Shown in pieces: positions 50,348-63,182 of a stretch of DNA of 64,000 bases. How positions within the stretch are numbered: position 1 is the stretch's first letter; each line of letters opens with the position of its first letter. The translations under genes and the position numbers were made by a program. The stretch spans positions 73,390,495 through 73,454,494 of the forward strand of contig NC_082597.1 in the NCBI RefSeq assembly GCF_030936135.1. The letters are read 5' to 3'. The notes beneath the pieces were generated by a model that worked only from the letters and a program-made list of their open reading frames with translations, did no database searches and was not told where the DNA came from. This stretch comes from Gavia stellata. Taxonomy: Eukaryota > Chordata > Aves > Gaviiformes > Gaviidae.

Positions 50348-52638
50348 TGTCCTACTAAATGATGTTTTAAAAGTCATTAAAGAATACTTACAAACTTTCT
50401 GCTTTCACTTAAAAAGTGCTAGATGTGGGAAGCTTCAAGGAAAACATTTCCTAATTTCTTCCCAGTCAGTACTTCACACTTGCAGTTCCAAGGAAGGCTG
50501 CTTTTCCCACAGCTACTTTTTGAAACAATATTTTATGTGGAGTTCTGCTTTTTAATGAAATGATCCATTAAGTGTTTTTTAAGCATTAGTCGCAGTAATT
50601 GGTTTTCAGGGAGTTGGGTTTTTACATGAAGAGTATTGAAAGCAAACATATTGTGAACTATCACTAAAACACCCAATGGGATTTTTTTTCCTCTGCTAAG
50701 GAATGTAAAGATATCTTCCTCTGTAATCTGTAAGACAAGTCATAGGGAGCATCAGTGATATAACTGTAAAAATTAAAAAGGCAGTATACTCACTAGTTTG
50801 GTGTTCCACTCCAGGCAGCAGCATGGTGACCCATGCTTCTTTTTTTTGTTGTTGGCTTTGGAGGTTCTGAAAAGCAAAACCAAGAGTCCCTGAAACTAGC
50901 TTCTGACATTCAGTTACCCAAGCCCAATGACAGCACAGTTTAAAAAATGGTTCTCTGTTTTTTATTTTGTAAATGGCACAAATTCTACAAAAATCTCAAA
51001 GGCAAAAAATACACAGAGTACAATACCAAAACGTAGAAAGACCTTGGTTAAAGCAATACTGGAAGACCTCTTCCAAGGCAACAAAGCAGTGTGCCACTCA
51101 AGAACCAGTTTTCAGAACAAAGGGGTGTTTGTTGAATGAGCATCACATGAATTTCATGCATTCTTGGGACAAATTATAAGTCAGTGTATAGGGAATGTAT
51201 AGGCTTACTTCAGGGAGCTTAAAAAAAATATCTGAATAATGTAAAAACATCAATGAGAAAAAATTAATATTAAATTGGATGAGAAACTCTATATTAAAAG
51301 AAAAAATGAGCACAACAGGGTGTCTGTGACATAGTGGGAAAAATTCCAAGACAGTAAAATTAATGGAGTATAACACAATCTCCAAAGTAGTAATGGAAGC
51401 CATGCAATCTATATTTTAAAATTAGACTTGACAAACATTAATAAATATGTGCCAAGAAATAATCTTTTATTGGTGGTAGAGAATGTAATTTATTTACTGT
51501 ACTCAATTTATATACTCAGAACAGCTAAACCACCTCGGTTAGGACTAGAATTAGAGGTCTAGGTCAGTAAATTGTTCCCATCTGTTCATTACCATCACTG
51601 CCTACATTCTCCAGCATGAACACTTTATAGACAAGCAGAAGTTTAAATCCCCTCTGATAGCTAGGGGGTTCCCATTTGCAGCTTTCGGTGTAATTGTTAC
51701 ACCCAAGCCAGATGCACCGGATGCTTTTCCCCCTGCCGCTATGGCAATGCCAGCGACATCAGCTGCAGCACCCCCTGCTTATTGCCCTCCCTTTCTAGTT
51801 ACCACAGGCAACACTCTTTTATCACAGAGAGTTACTTGCCAGGCCAAAACCCTTGGGAACTAGGGTTTTTTTCTCAAGCAAAGCCCAGGCTGCACTGGAG
51901 CTATGCAAGGATCCCACTGGTGCTGCAAATCCGAGGAGACTGAGAACTCATCGCGCTGCAGGATACACTGGCATCTGGCAAAGCCTCTAGTGAGGGACAG
52001 AGGTACATACTCGGTTATAAAATCAAAAGAAAAAAGAAAAAGGTTGCCAAGCACATTATTATAACTTAAACGATACTCTAGGCTGATGCAACATTTGTTT
52101 CCAAGGAGTTGTCTGGATTATGGGATTATTCCAACATACATTGCACTTACTAAATGTTATGCACAGGTATTAATCCTTGGCTGTTGCCTGACCGCCTAAA
52201 GTCTGATTCCCACAGCAACTCCCATCTTCTGCCTGTCATCCTATAGTACACAAAAGCTAAGTAAGGATCACTGTGCATCCTGGAGTTATCTGGATCCCTT
52301 TCCATGCAAACACAGGCTAAACAGACCCTCCTGGTACCTCTTCTCCTGCCTGTGTCATTTTTTACACTAAAGGCATATACAGACTAACCTTAATCTTGGT
52401 GCTTTCTCGTCCTGTCGCTTTACTTAAAGAAGATATTTTTTAGTGAGTTTGTGATAACAAACATGCAAATGAGCCTTGATGGTTCAGCTGTTATTTTGCG
52501 GCATTCAGGCCTTTGAATTTTGCAGAGTAATTACCTATTAGTCATCTCTGCATCTGGAAGACTGACTGAACTGCAGCCTGGTATAGAGTCCTCTTTACTC
52601 GGTATTACATACACTGTGAAAACACACATATCAGAAAA

Positions 52639-52658
52639 GGGGGGGGGGGGGGGGGGGG
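52639..52658 (+). repeat. G20 homopolymer
   Basis: Twenty consecutive G residues. Confidence 0.9.
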
Positions 52659-53330
52659 AAGGCACCGATTACACCAGCTACACTGAATGATTGCAATAAC
52701 CCACCCTCAGTATTAAAGCCACCTAAATATATATATGACAGAAGGGTGTCTGTGTGATACGGATTTCTTTGGGATTTATCAGCCCATAGTATTGAAGCAA
52801 AACAGCTCTCCCACACCTACCACACTCTTCATCTCTCCAGACATTTACTAAGTCATAATTTTTTTTTAACAACATCACTGTCTGCTTCCATGGAGGGATG
52901 TAGTAGCAAGTTCACAATGTTCATATAGAAATAAGATTTGGAGAAAACTAAGCTCTTCTCTACATACCACTGCCTTTGCTAATTAATAGAGGAAAAAGTT
53001 AAACTGGACCTAAAGGTCTCTGATTGTGAGGAAAGTTCATAACTATATCCAACCTTTATTGTTCAGGCCTTGTCTGACCTGAAAACATAGCAAGATAAAT
53101 TAACAGCAAAAGTTGGAAACAATGAATAGTTTTGTGTTTGGTATATTTGAACTCAGAAATAACTTCTCTAGCACCCAAGACAGGATTTCAGAAGCCAGAC
53201 TCCTACATAAAAAGAATTAAAATGAAAAGAGAAGTCCCTTAGTAGACTCTGCCTATTAAATTGTAATGTCTGATAAATAAATGAGTGCATAAACAATATA
53301 AGTCATCTGTCTGCATGTCTGTGTGCGTGC

Positions 53331-53364
<34 letters not shown>
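53331..53364 (+). repeat. (AT)n(AC)n compound microsatellite
   Basis: About eleven AT units followed by about six AC units. Confidence 0.95.
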
Positions 53365-53365
<1 letters not shown>

Positions 53366-56300
53366 TTTTATAGGAATAGTCCTGCAAGCTCCTGGTCGTA
53401 AGTGGAAGTAAGTCACGAAGCAGCAGCAATGTTGCAAATGCTGCTATCCTATTATTCAGATTCACCAGGGAGAACAGAGTTCAGAGTTATAATGCAGTAT
53501 GAAGTAGAAAACTACAGAATGAAAAAAAAAAGAAAAATAAAGCAGGGATCATGCTCTCTTGGAAATATTGTTAAATTCTGGAAATTTCTGCAGAAATGTA
53601 AGATTTTTTTATAGATGATTCTGTCTTTATACCAGAAAGTTGTCCTGAGACTGGTTTGCTACCTACAGAAGAAAGAAAAAATCGTTTGCCAGACAGCATG
53701 CAGTTGCCTGCACTCTGGCCTTCCAGAGAGCTGCCTTGGAACAATAGTAACAGCAAAGAAAGGTACAGCATGAACTGGACAAGTTTGTGTGCCATTAACC
53801 TCAAATGAGAAGTTTGGTCTTTTCAAAGCCTGTTTTGGAACCATTAAAATGATAACATTATAAAGCTGGGCAGCCTTTACACAAACACAGGGGGTCAAGG
53901 CCTTTTATAAAAGCAAAACCTTTGTAATGAACTTTTTCTTGTACACCACCATTTCCCACCTGTAATGGGCTTTCTGCCCTCCACGTGGGGACCTTCCTCA
54001 AAAACTGCACAGGCTATGAGGATCTGGCAAGCTGCCACCTCTAGTCACATGCAAGTCTGCCCTGAACTAACAGCGGTTTTATCCCCTAAGCACCTCTGTG
54101 GAAATAAACAGGCATATATCAAGCTTCTGGCATGGAGCTACCAAACGGGCTCATCTTGAAGGGACGTTAGGCACTGCGATACCTAAGATTTCACCTTCTA
54201 AAGGGATCTACTACTTTTTGTCCTGTGATTTAAGTCTCCTGTGATTTAAGAAATCTGTGCCCTTGACTCCCTGAATAAAGCAAGAGAAGGGCAATTACCT
54301 AGTAATTTTTCACATTCTCGGAGAAAACCCTAAACAATGAAAGTTCAAAATCCCAACCAACATAACTGGGAGCACTTTATGCCTTTTTAAGAAAGGAAAA
54401 GACTAACAACAATTCTGTAAAAAAAGCAGCAGTAGCCAAGAACTTGTTGCTGGATATATCCAGGTTTTGTCGCATGACCAAACTTAAATAAACTAAAAAG
54501 TGATTTGGCTTTTTTGCATGCCAATTCCCATCCCAGGTATGCTCAGGGTGTTCCTCACTCCACATCCACAGGCTGAATTAGCTCCTGGTACTAAGAGGCT
54601 TGCTTGGATGAGAAGAGTCTGTAGGAAGGAGTTACCTACTAAAACTCAACTTGAGATAGACAGAAAACAGACAGAAACAGCCTACGGTTCACTGTAATTG
54701 AAATGACTGAAAGTGAACTTGAACTGCCAATAATACTTGCCCAAAACTGTAATGCTGATGTATTCAGAAGCTATACATGTTAACGTAGTGTGTTTGTATC
54801 ACAAACACAAAGCCAGCATTCATATCATAAATCAGACAGTCATACCTTCAGCCAAACTGTTGTGTAATAATACAGCTTTGGTTACCACACCTCCCTTATG
54901 CCCACTAATTAAAATCAACCTGCCAGGTAACATTTTTTCCTCCCAAATGGGAGGAAAATCATAGCTTGAACAATATGCATAATCAGAAATTTTTAATTGT
55001 GCATCAAGAATAGGTTTCAATTCTTAAAAGTTAGAAGCAGCAGGGAGACAATGAAGTTTATACAAGACACAGAATTTTTTAGGATATGTATAAAACTGTT
55101 AAAAATTACTTGTAAAATACCAAAAGACTTGGCAATAAAGTAGCTGATGAAATTAAAAGTTGATACAGAGAAAATAATGTGAATAGAAAAAAAACCCATA
55201 GCCTGCACATGCACAGAGATGTGCTTTTTAAAAAGCATTGCTATTTTTCAGTAAGATACTAAAGACTTTGTTGTTATTTCTTTGACAATGACAGCTCAGC
55301 ACCTGATCATGGTAAAACAAACCCAATGGAACATCAGGGATCATTATAAAAGGCATTGAGTACAAAATGCTAGATAAATACATGTGTGCACAGTTTGTAT
55401 ACCATTGTCTTTAAAATATCTCCAGGATGGTTGCACTGGTCACATACATTGCCAGAAAAACCATCAAGTGTTTGTTTCTCAGTGTCTGGCAGCATCTGTA
55501 TCCAGGCACCAGCACCTAGCATTCCACTTGGTAGGTTTAAGGATCAAAATTCAACTCACGGACACCCTTTACTGAGTTGAAACTTCAGTGACAAAGAAAC
55601 GTGGTTGATTGTACTGTGAAAGCCATCTGCTCTGCTCTCAGAAAATAAACTTACCACCCATTTTTATTAATTTGATATTGGACTTAACTCAAATATTCAT
55701 ATGCTACTGCTTTATAAAAAACTTTACACCTACTGTTACTTCTATTGGCATTATTCCCATTTGTGGCTTGTGCTACCCACAGTGCTGATGCAGGTCTCAG
55801 TGCTTGAAACATCAGACCAGGATCAGCCCAAACTTTCAAGCACAGTGAATATCATCTGAGAACCTACTGTAACCCACAGCAAGTAGCCTCTCTTCAAATG
55901 AGTGTCACAACAGTGTCAGTTTGGGGCTCAGTCTTGAAATGTCCAACGTCACCTACTTAAACAATAAACATTGATAAGACCACTAATTTTTAAGTTAAGC
56001 ACACGCTTAAATGCTTTGCTGAATCAAGGTCAGCATGCTCAAAACTTGGAAGGATCAAGTCTAAAGTTTGGCTTTACATTTGGAGGAATAGCTCCAAGAG
56101 TATTTTTCTAACCTCCCAACCTAATCCTAGGAATGTCTGTTGTACCAGACATGGCGTATCATAAAGGTTTTATGACAATTACTTTGGAATGACCTGCACT
56201 CTCCATTTCCTCATTTTGCTCTGGAGAAGTAATATTCCCACCGTAGGCTTATGCCAAGAAGCCTCTCTACTGTGCCATCACCCAACCAGCTCTCCAGCCA

Positions 56301-57502
56301 GCACTGTCTTAAGTTGATAAGCAGACTGAGTAGCAGGCTATTGACTTCAAAGCGTCTGGTGAAGGTGGCCTGCTATATTCTCAAGCAGATGAACTGGAAC
56401 AATTAAAAAGAAAGTTAATGTGTCTACTAAAATGCTAAATTTAAAACTTGGAAACTTTCCTATCTGCTTCCTTCCATTTCAAAACACAGTAAGGTAACTA
56501 GGCCTGACTCTTTGGCAGTGGTCCATTTAAATGGCACAGATTTGCCTACTTTGTTAGGCGCTACCTTTGTTAAGCCCTTTTGTTTCCTACAGCTGTGAAA
56601 CTTCGGTGCACTGTAACTTTTCGCATTTCCCAGGTAACCTTTGCACCGAACTGTGACTAAATGCCTGCAAAAGATTTTTAACTCTAGCTTTGGAGGAATG
56701 TAATACCTACAAGGAAGAATAATGGCTTTCAGTAAGTGCCCCATGGTAGCAAGAACAATGCTGAAAATCAGCTGTGCTTCAAATGTTCATGAAAATTCTG
56801 GAAGACCTGTGGCTCGATAGAGAACTGCGCTCTGCTGTGCTCTGTTACAGGCAGCATCACGCTTGTCTTTTCGTCTATTCCTCTTCCTCACATTACACCT
56901 GTTCAGCTGTATCATCCGATGCAAAAGGAGGAAGGGGCTGTGACATATCTTTTCAAAAGACTTAATTGTAAGGACCTCCTGTATTTGAAGAAATTTCAAA
57001 TTCTGGAGCTGAGTTCCTGCTCTGTGGGAAGAAATGGATCTTTTGTCATTGATTCCATGAGGGCAGGAACCAATTCCAAGCGCATACACATAAGACACTT
57101 CAAAGTAAAACAGAATGTAATTTAACTAACATAACTACTTTGGGGAAATATCCTTCCCATTTTTCTGTGGCTGCAGAAGGTCCCAGATGGATAAAATGGA
57201 AGTTTGTGTCATAGAGATTAAATGGGTAGGAAACACTTGCGAGTGCTGGAGCATTGGTGTATGGTAAAGTTCCAGAAGCTCCCTCCATGCCTTATGCAGT
57301 AGGGAATAATAATCAGGAGGGTTTCCTTCTTTCTTTCCAATAGCTATAATAAAAGGGCTTGAAAAGTTATTGCATGGCCACCTACAGACAGACCTAAATA
57401 GGAGGAGTTCCAATCTAGAAGCTGAACATGGATGCACTATATTCAAACAAAGATACACCTGGTATGACACATACCCTTATCAGCAGGGTTTTCTGTATGT
57501 TT

Positions 57503-57563
57503 TTTTCCTGAGACATTCAGGGTCTTTTCCTGAGACATTCAGGGTCTTTTCCTGAGATATTTA
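57503..57563 (+). repeat. 22-nt tandem repeat, 2.7 copies
   Basis: The unit starts ttttcctgagacattcaggg. Two copies are perfect (57503-57524, 57525-57546) and a partial third has one change. Confidence 0.92.
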
Positions 57564-57922
57564 AGACATCCTAGGGCAACAGCTCACTGTCAGTGAACCC
57601 CAAATAGATTCTACATTCCTTGTAGCATCACATCTGAAAGAAATAAAAGTTGGACAAAGACCAGGAAGAGCACATGGACGACTATAGTTATGTACCATTC
57701 AAAAAATAATTTGACCAGACATGACAAGGTATAGGATTTAGCAGACAGCAATATGATGGGCAAAATACTCACAAGTATCATTCTATCACACTTAATGTAT
57801 GAATTATTCCCCTCTAAAGTGAATGCAACTGAAGTAACAAATCCTGATAACTATTCCTTGTCCATGCTCTATGTAAACCTTAAAACATCACCATAAGGCT
57901 GTAATTTTTAGAAACTTAAGCT

Positions 57923-57936
57923 TTTATTTTTTTATT
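57923..57936 (-). terminator. Paired poly(A) signals, SLCO1A2-like gene
   Basis: Two AATAAA hexamers (tttatt on +) 2 nt apart, about 565 nt past the TAG. Confidence 0.45.
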
Positions 57937-58496
57937 TGTTATTATTACCACAGCACCCAGGCTGTGTCATAAACCAGGTTCCCAATATATTGACCGTCTA
58001 CACTATGCAGAATAACAAATAGTCCCTGCCTGAAAGGACTAACAGTGTAATTAAATAAATTTGTGGAAAATTCAGGCCCAAAGAAGCTACAAATCCTGTC
58101 TACAGTCTATGAGAGAGGCCGTGACAGAAGCCATTGGAGAATTCCAGGATGAAATCTGGCATCACTGGAGTGAGTCAGTTGCAAAACTGTCACTATCTTC
58201 AGTGAAACCAGGACTGAAAACACACGTTTCTGCTTCATAGTCCTTTGCTCAGACAGCTCAAACCTGTCATTTCATAAGTTTTCATATTTGTATTCCTTGT
58301 TCTTTTCCACCAAACACATTTTTCCTGTAACTTCTGTTTATGAAGTGATACTTCTATAATATAATTAGGATACAACTATGTGTAATTCTATTAATCTCTG
58401 ACCAAGTGTTCACTAGTTAAAGTATGAAATCTTTCACAAGGATATATCCAAAATTTACACTGCAAGATTTTTCACAATATGTCCTGTTTTGAAATG
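57923..58496 (-). other. 3' UTR of the SLCO1A2-like gene
   Basis: Runs from the stop to two AATAAA hexamers on the - strand at 57931-57936 and 57923-57928. The extent is estimated from these. Confidence 0.45.
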
Positions 58497-58656
58497 CTAT
58501 TTCAATGCTTCTTGTACTTTATCCTGCATTTCTACTGGTGCATGTGATAAGGCTTGGCTTTCAGATTTAAGTTTCTTCTTTAAAATAAAGAGAATTAGTG
58601 CACTTGGGATATAGGACGCTCCACGTAACATTGCTGGCAGACCAAGATAGAGCCAC
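58497..58656 (-). CDS. SLCO1A2: SLCO1A2-like terminal coding exon: TM12 and tail
   Basis: Acceptor tatttcag, then [20 protein letters not shown], a lysine-rich juxtamembrane stretch (LKKKLK) and stop TAG at 58499-58497. Confidence 0.93.
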
Positions 58657-61600
58657 CTGAAATAAAGGACAAGCTTCATTAAATATATCATTCATGAAAA
58701 AATAGTAAAACTATCCAGCATACATTGTTTTGCAACAATTGCCCAGCCACTCTAAAGCCTGTGCCCTGATCATTTTGGATCTCTCAGAAGAGAATCAATA
58801 TGAGAATGGAGGGTATGTCAGTGTCAGCGAAATGGCTATTTACATCACCCAACTTCAGGCAACTAATTTAGCCAGTGAAGGTACCCTTATGGCTTTATCC
58901 GCAGGGGAAGGAGCGAGCCCTGAAAAGGGCAGCTCAGACCACCCGAGTAAAACTTCCGGGCATTCATGAGCTAGCATTCTTCTTCCAAATCAACCTCAAC
59001 ACAGTATTAAAAGGAAAGGAATCAGTCTGTGGCCACTAGTTCAACAAGACTTTTCTTCAAAATACCCACAGTGCTCCTTGAAGGACTACAAAAGCATGAA
59101 GCATAGTACACTGGGCCAATTTCCGACTTGGGTAACTATATTCTCACTATAAATGTCTTGTATATTTTAATTCAAATACTATTTCAACCATTTTTTGTTC
59201 AAATATATTGCATAGTCAGCCATTAAACATCTGACATTTTTCCCACAAAGGCTTACTGCTTTTAATTTTTTTAATCAGCATTCAGTGTTTTAATGTCTGT
59301 TCTCATGAAAGGCCATTAGTGAATGTAATTGTGGCACCAAAACATTTCTGTTCAAAGGGTGTTCCAAGGCCTGTGGCAAAGGTTGCACTTGACAAATAAA
59401 GCCAATGCCAAAGAAAAGCGTTGTGTCAAACCTCTAAAACAGGAGCCGTTTGTCTATTAGGAAAAGATAAAGAGTGTACAATCATATCTCTATGCATGTA
59501 ATAATACAATAAGAAGGAGAAATTAAAATAAAGTGGAAAATATACCTGTATGTGACAATGTCATACATCCTACATGCTCCTTCTCCACCACAAGTCATAG
59601 TACCCCACTTCAAGCAAGTGGTATCTATCAAAGCTCCAAAATAAATGGGAGATGGAATTCCAGCTAAAAAGGATATTAGCAACATTTTTGTGGATAGCGT
59701 ATTTTTTCTGATTAGCAGATACACTATAGAACCTATGCTGTTTCTCACCTACACTATCTGTCCTGTCCTCTTGCAGCATGAACCATGTTCTCTGTATTTC
59801 TTATGTTATCTCTTCTTCCTTATCCACCTACCCTCAACCAAAGATTTTCTTTCCTGTTGCCTGTTTAACAATATATACATGCTACAATATGGACTGTGAT
59901 TCCTATTCAAAACTCAACATTTTCTCTCATTAGTGAGTGTTGTGTTCAATAAATATATAAGAAGAGCAAAGGAATGTAAAATGGCTTACAGATGAACAGC
60001 AGATGTAGTGAGCCTATTATCCAGTATAAATAAATGCAGACTGAAGCTGTTCTAATTTGTCATGCTGCCTAGTTCTGTAAAAAAACCCCGAATTCTTCCT
60101 GATCAAAGGCCCTCCATAGAAGTACGCTCCTGTGCCATGCCCATAGCCCTGATGTGATCCTTATCTAACTCTAGATCAGACCTAACTGTGCTTCTGAAGT
60201 GTGTTAGAGCTTTTCTTACCAAATACTCTTGAAGCTAGTCCATGGATACCCACTCCAAATGACTTTTCTTCAGGCTTTAGAGACCTGTATGATAATTACA
60301 TTGTACACCAATTAGTAGAGGTGACATTAATAAGACATGTTTACCTCTGTTTTTTTTAAATCGAACTTTTCATCACATTAGACCCAAAGCATTCTAATAG
60401 AACACTGGTTGAAAGAGTTCATTATCCTCATTAGGTGACATTTACTGAGGTTCCTTAACTAAGACTGCCAAATCACAAAAGGAAAAGCTATTGTCCCGGT
60501 ATCATCCACTTGGACTGAGGTCAGCGCAAAGCGCAAGATAGTTGTGCCTTAATCAACATCATGTTGATGTGATCAATAAACACATGGGTATCACACAGCT
60601 CTCTATATCTCAGTGCACTAACTCAACGGTCCTACATTAATTCAGGATACAGCTGATAGTCAGAAGCAGCAACAGGTTATAAGGCTGACATGACACTAAA
60701 CCTTAACACAGCACAGAAATGACATAAGATCTTTCTATTCTTCCTCCCTCCATACACAGACTAACACACTTTTAATTCCTGGGGGTGTTTGACCTCAGAA
60801 TAAGAAGTCCAGTAGGTTTCTTAAGATAAGGACATTTTACTGTACCTTATTAAGACCATGTACCCAGGCATGGCTGCTAAGGAAAAAATGAAGCTGCAGA
60901 CTAATGACAATATTAAAAAATAATGAAGCATCTTGTCACAGTTTTCTTCTCCATCACACTGGCCCAGAACTGCAGAGACGTTTTGAGATGAAAACACCGA
61001 GGCTGCAACACAGGTGCAGTTTTCAAATACCTGTCAAAAGAGTATTTTAATCCCACAGACTTGTCAAAACTCACACACTGAGTGTGAAACTCGCACAGTT
61101 GGCACTTAGCTCACTCTCTCCTGCACCTGAGTATGTTACACATGTGCAGCACTGCACTGCGGCCTCCCTCCCACTCTGCCAGGCACAGGTCCAACCATCA
61201 TCTACATGTGGCGTATGGGGTTAGAGAGCGGGAGGGAGCTATGGTCCTCTTATGCAGCTGGGACTATGCTTCCTCAAGGAGGCCATGATCAAGAGAACCC
61301 TCATATTTCCCAGCGCAGCCTGGTTATGTGGTCCTTCCAGTGCCAATAGATCTGACCCTCTTTTCCATAAGCTAGTGTGCGTGTCTTTCATATGCCAGAA
61401 GAGAAGAAACCAGAGATGTTTGATTGAGGCTGGGTTGCAATATTCTCACTCAAACACTTGCTTCTACGGAAATCATTGAGACTATTGCCAGAATAAGGGC
61501 TCTCAAATGTCAGCCAAGGTAAGCAAGGGCATCAGTGTCTGTCCCTTACTATCATCTAATACTTCTCTAAAACATTTGTAAAGTACAGAGGCTTTCTAAA

Positions 61601-63182
61601 ATCTGTATGATTTGGGTTTTTATTGAACTTATTATTTTTCTTTGTTTTCAGTCTAATTATTTTAACGGAAAATGTATTGTTAATTAAGATAATAAAAGTT
61701 CTATAAAAGTTCTGGTTACTTGTTTAAATCTACAGAGTAAAAGAGATTATTAAGACCATGCTATAGAATTTCATTTTGGCTGAAATGTTCTTGTGCACTC
61801 AGGTTTCCAACTGGCAATACCTTGGGAATAATTTCTCACTCCATTTTGAACACTGAAGATTCCTTCAATTATTAGAAGAAAAGGAGGCTTCTTCATTATA
61901 TTCTTTAAATTAAACTTAAACTGATTTTCATACTCAGTTTGGAATTTCTGTTGCCACTCAATGGATTTGTCCAACTCTATCACCTTATATATCCAAGTAA
62001 ATGTACATGTATGGATATTTCCCACCTACTATATTTCATAGTTGCAGCATAATAAAATGCATGCTTTACCACACTTTTTCCAGTTCCTCTTGCAGCTTTA
62101 CACCCAGCAAGACAAGGTGACACATATGTGATTCCATTGTTCCCACAGACAGGGTCCCATATTTTAAGTGGGCAATCACAATCCCTGTTGCAGCCAGCAA
62201 GTAGAGTATTTTCTGCATATGAAACTTGCTCTATTCTGAAATACATTTAGAAGATGAATAAATATTTCAGTAATGAAATACCTACAGTAACCCTTTCTAA
62301 TGGTTAAGATTCTATTCTAGCTCAAGTGTTGATCCAGGACACAATCCTACATGCTCCTATCCTGGAGTCATGCCTTTCTATCTTTCTATAGGATGTTAAA
62401 TTACATTACATTATATTAATATTATCAATTCATAGACAGGTATTTATACCCTACAGCATTTTTCTCTTCTATGGCATGTACGTTCCTGATTGTCTATAAG
62501 CATTACATATACCTACATGTGCATTTTACAGACACAAAACACTCCCAATGATTAATGGCGGGCTTCAAATCAAGAAACTGCAGATAAAATATCCACTGAT
62601 AACTCAATAGCAATCAAATTCCAGTAAACCAGTGTAAGATAAAGAAAGGGGTTTGTCCCTCTGTCATTCTGAAATTGCATTCACGTATGCCTAATTTGAT
62701 CAACAACTTCTTATTTTTACCTGCAGTTACATGACTTGAATGTGTAATTATATTAATAAAAGAATCGCATGTCCATATTATGTGGGTATCATTTTTAATA
62801 CACTTCATTGTTTAAAAAAGGGATAACAGAAGATAGACCTATTGTCTCATGCAGGTAAAAAGCCTTGAGAACTTAGATCATGAAACTAAAATGTTGCAAA
62901 ACTATGGAGCCCCTGGCTGATTGTTGACAAGAAAAATCATTCCAGTGTCTTAAGATTTAAGTCCTCTTGTGTCTTAAAGAACATACCCTTCATAGGAAAC
63001 TGTTAGGCCAGCAACTGGTGAAGTATCACAGACAGTCCAATAGGCAGCAAAGTAGAGAAGGTATTCCAATAAAGATACCCAAAATGCTATGTTCGCAGCC
63101 TGATAGATATTTATCTTGAATTTCTTCATGAATAAGCCTCCAAAAAAATACCCAACGCATATAACTGGTAAGTTGTAAACAC
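58497..63182 (-). CDS. SLCO1A2: SLCO1A2-like organic anion transporter (OATP1A), 5'-partial, last 6 exons
   Basis: Six exons (63182-62987, 62235-62070, 61030-60846, 60284-60220, 59663-59546, 58656-58497) join in frame to give about 295 residues: TM8-TM12 with the Kazal-like loop, ending in TAG. The N-terminal half lies right of the window. Paralogue features I associate with OATP1A are [17 protein letters not shown] in the loop, [13 protein letters not shown] in TM10 (where 1B/1C have LGG-x-P), [12 protein letters not shown] with [17 protein letters not shown], and [18 protein letters not shown] in TM12. OATP1A proteins carry bile salts, steroid conjugates and many drugs at apical or basolateral plasma membranes. 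The tail is short (about 25 residues after TM12) and ends EALK, without the S/T-C-hydrophobic end of the other two genes. Same strand as the middle gene, so the two are in tandem. Confidence 0.85.
59546..59663 (-). CDS. SLCO1A2: SLCO1A2-like exon (118 nt): TM11 and loop 6
   Basis: 118 nt from tttttag to gtatat. It encodes [20 protein letters not shown], then [16 protein letters not shown]. Confidence 0.95.
60220..60284 (-). CDS. SLCO1A2: SLCO1A2-like exon (65 nt)
   Basis: 65 nt from catacag to gtaaga. It encodes [20 protein letters not shown]. Confidence 0.94.
60846..61030 (-). CDS. SLCO1A2: SLCO1A2-like exon: end of loop 5, TM10
   Basis: 185 nt from gacag to gtacag. It encodes [20 protein letters not shown] with candidate N-glycosylation sites N-C-T and N-V-S, loop cysteines, and TM10 ending [13 protein letters not shown]. 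Confidence 0.94.
62070..62235 (-). CDS. SLCO1A2: SLCO1A2-like exon: Kazal-like loop
   Basis: 166 nt from atttcag to gtaaag. It encodes [20 protein letters not shown], then [11 protein letters not shown]. Confidence 0.95.
62987..63182 (-). CDS. SLCO1A2: SLCO1A2-like exon: TM8 and TM9
   Basis: 196 nt from ttaaatag to gtatgt. It encodes [22 protein letters not shown]9, then [12 protein letters not shown]. First exon of this gene seen in the window. Confidence 0.93.

Larger units (their letters stand above)
42579..57922. other. 15-kb intergenic / 5'-flanking region, no gene recognised
   Basis: Lies between the 5' end of the middle SLCO1 gene and the 3' end of the SLCO1A2-like gene, both - strand. 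It should contain the promoter and any non-coding first exon of the former. I searched by eye for SLCO exon motifs, retroviral reading frames and tRNA-like primer sites and found none. It contains microsatellites, a 20-G run and a GC-rich patch (entered separately). Confidence 0.55.
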
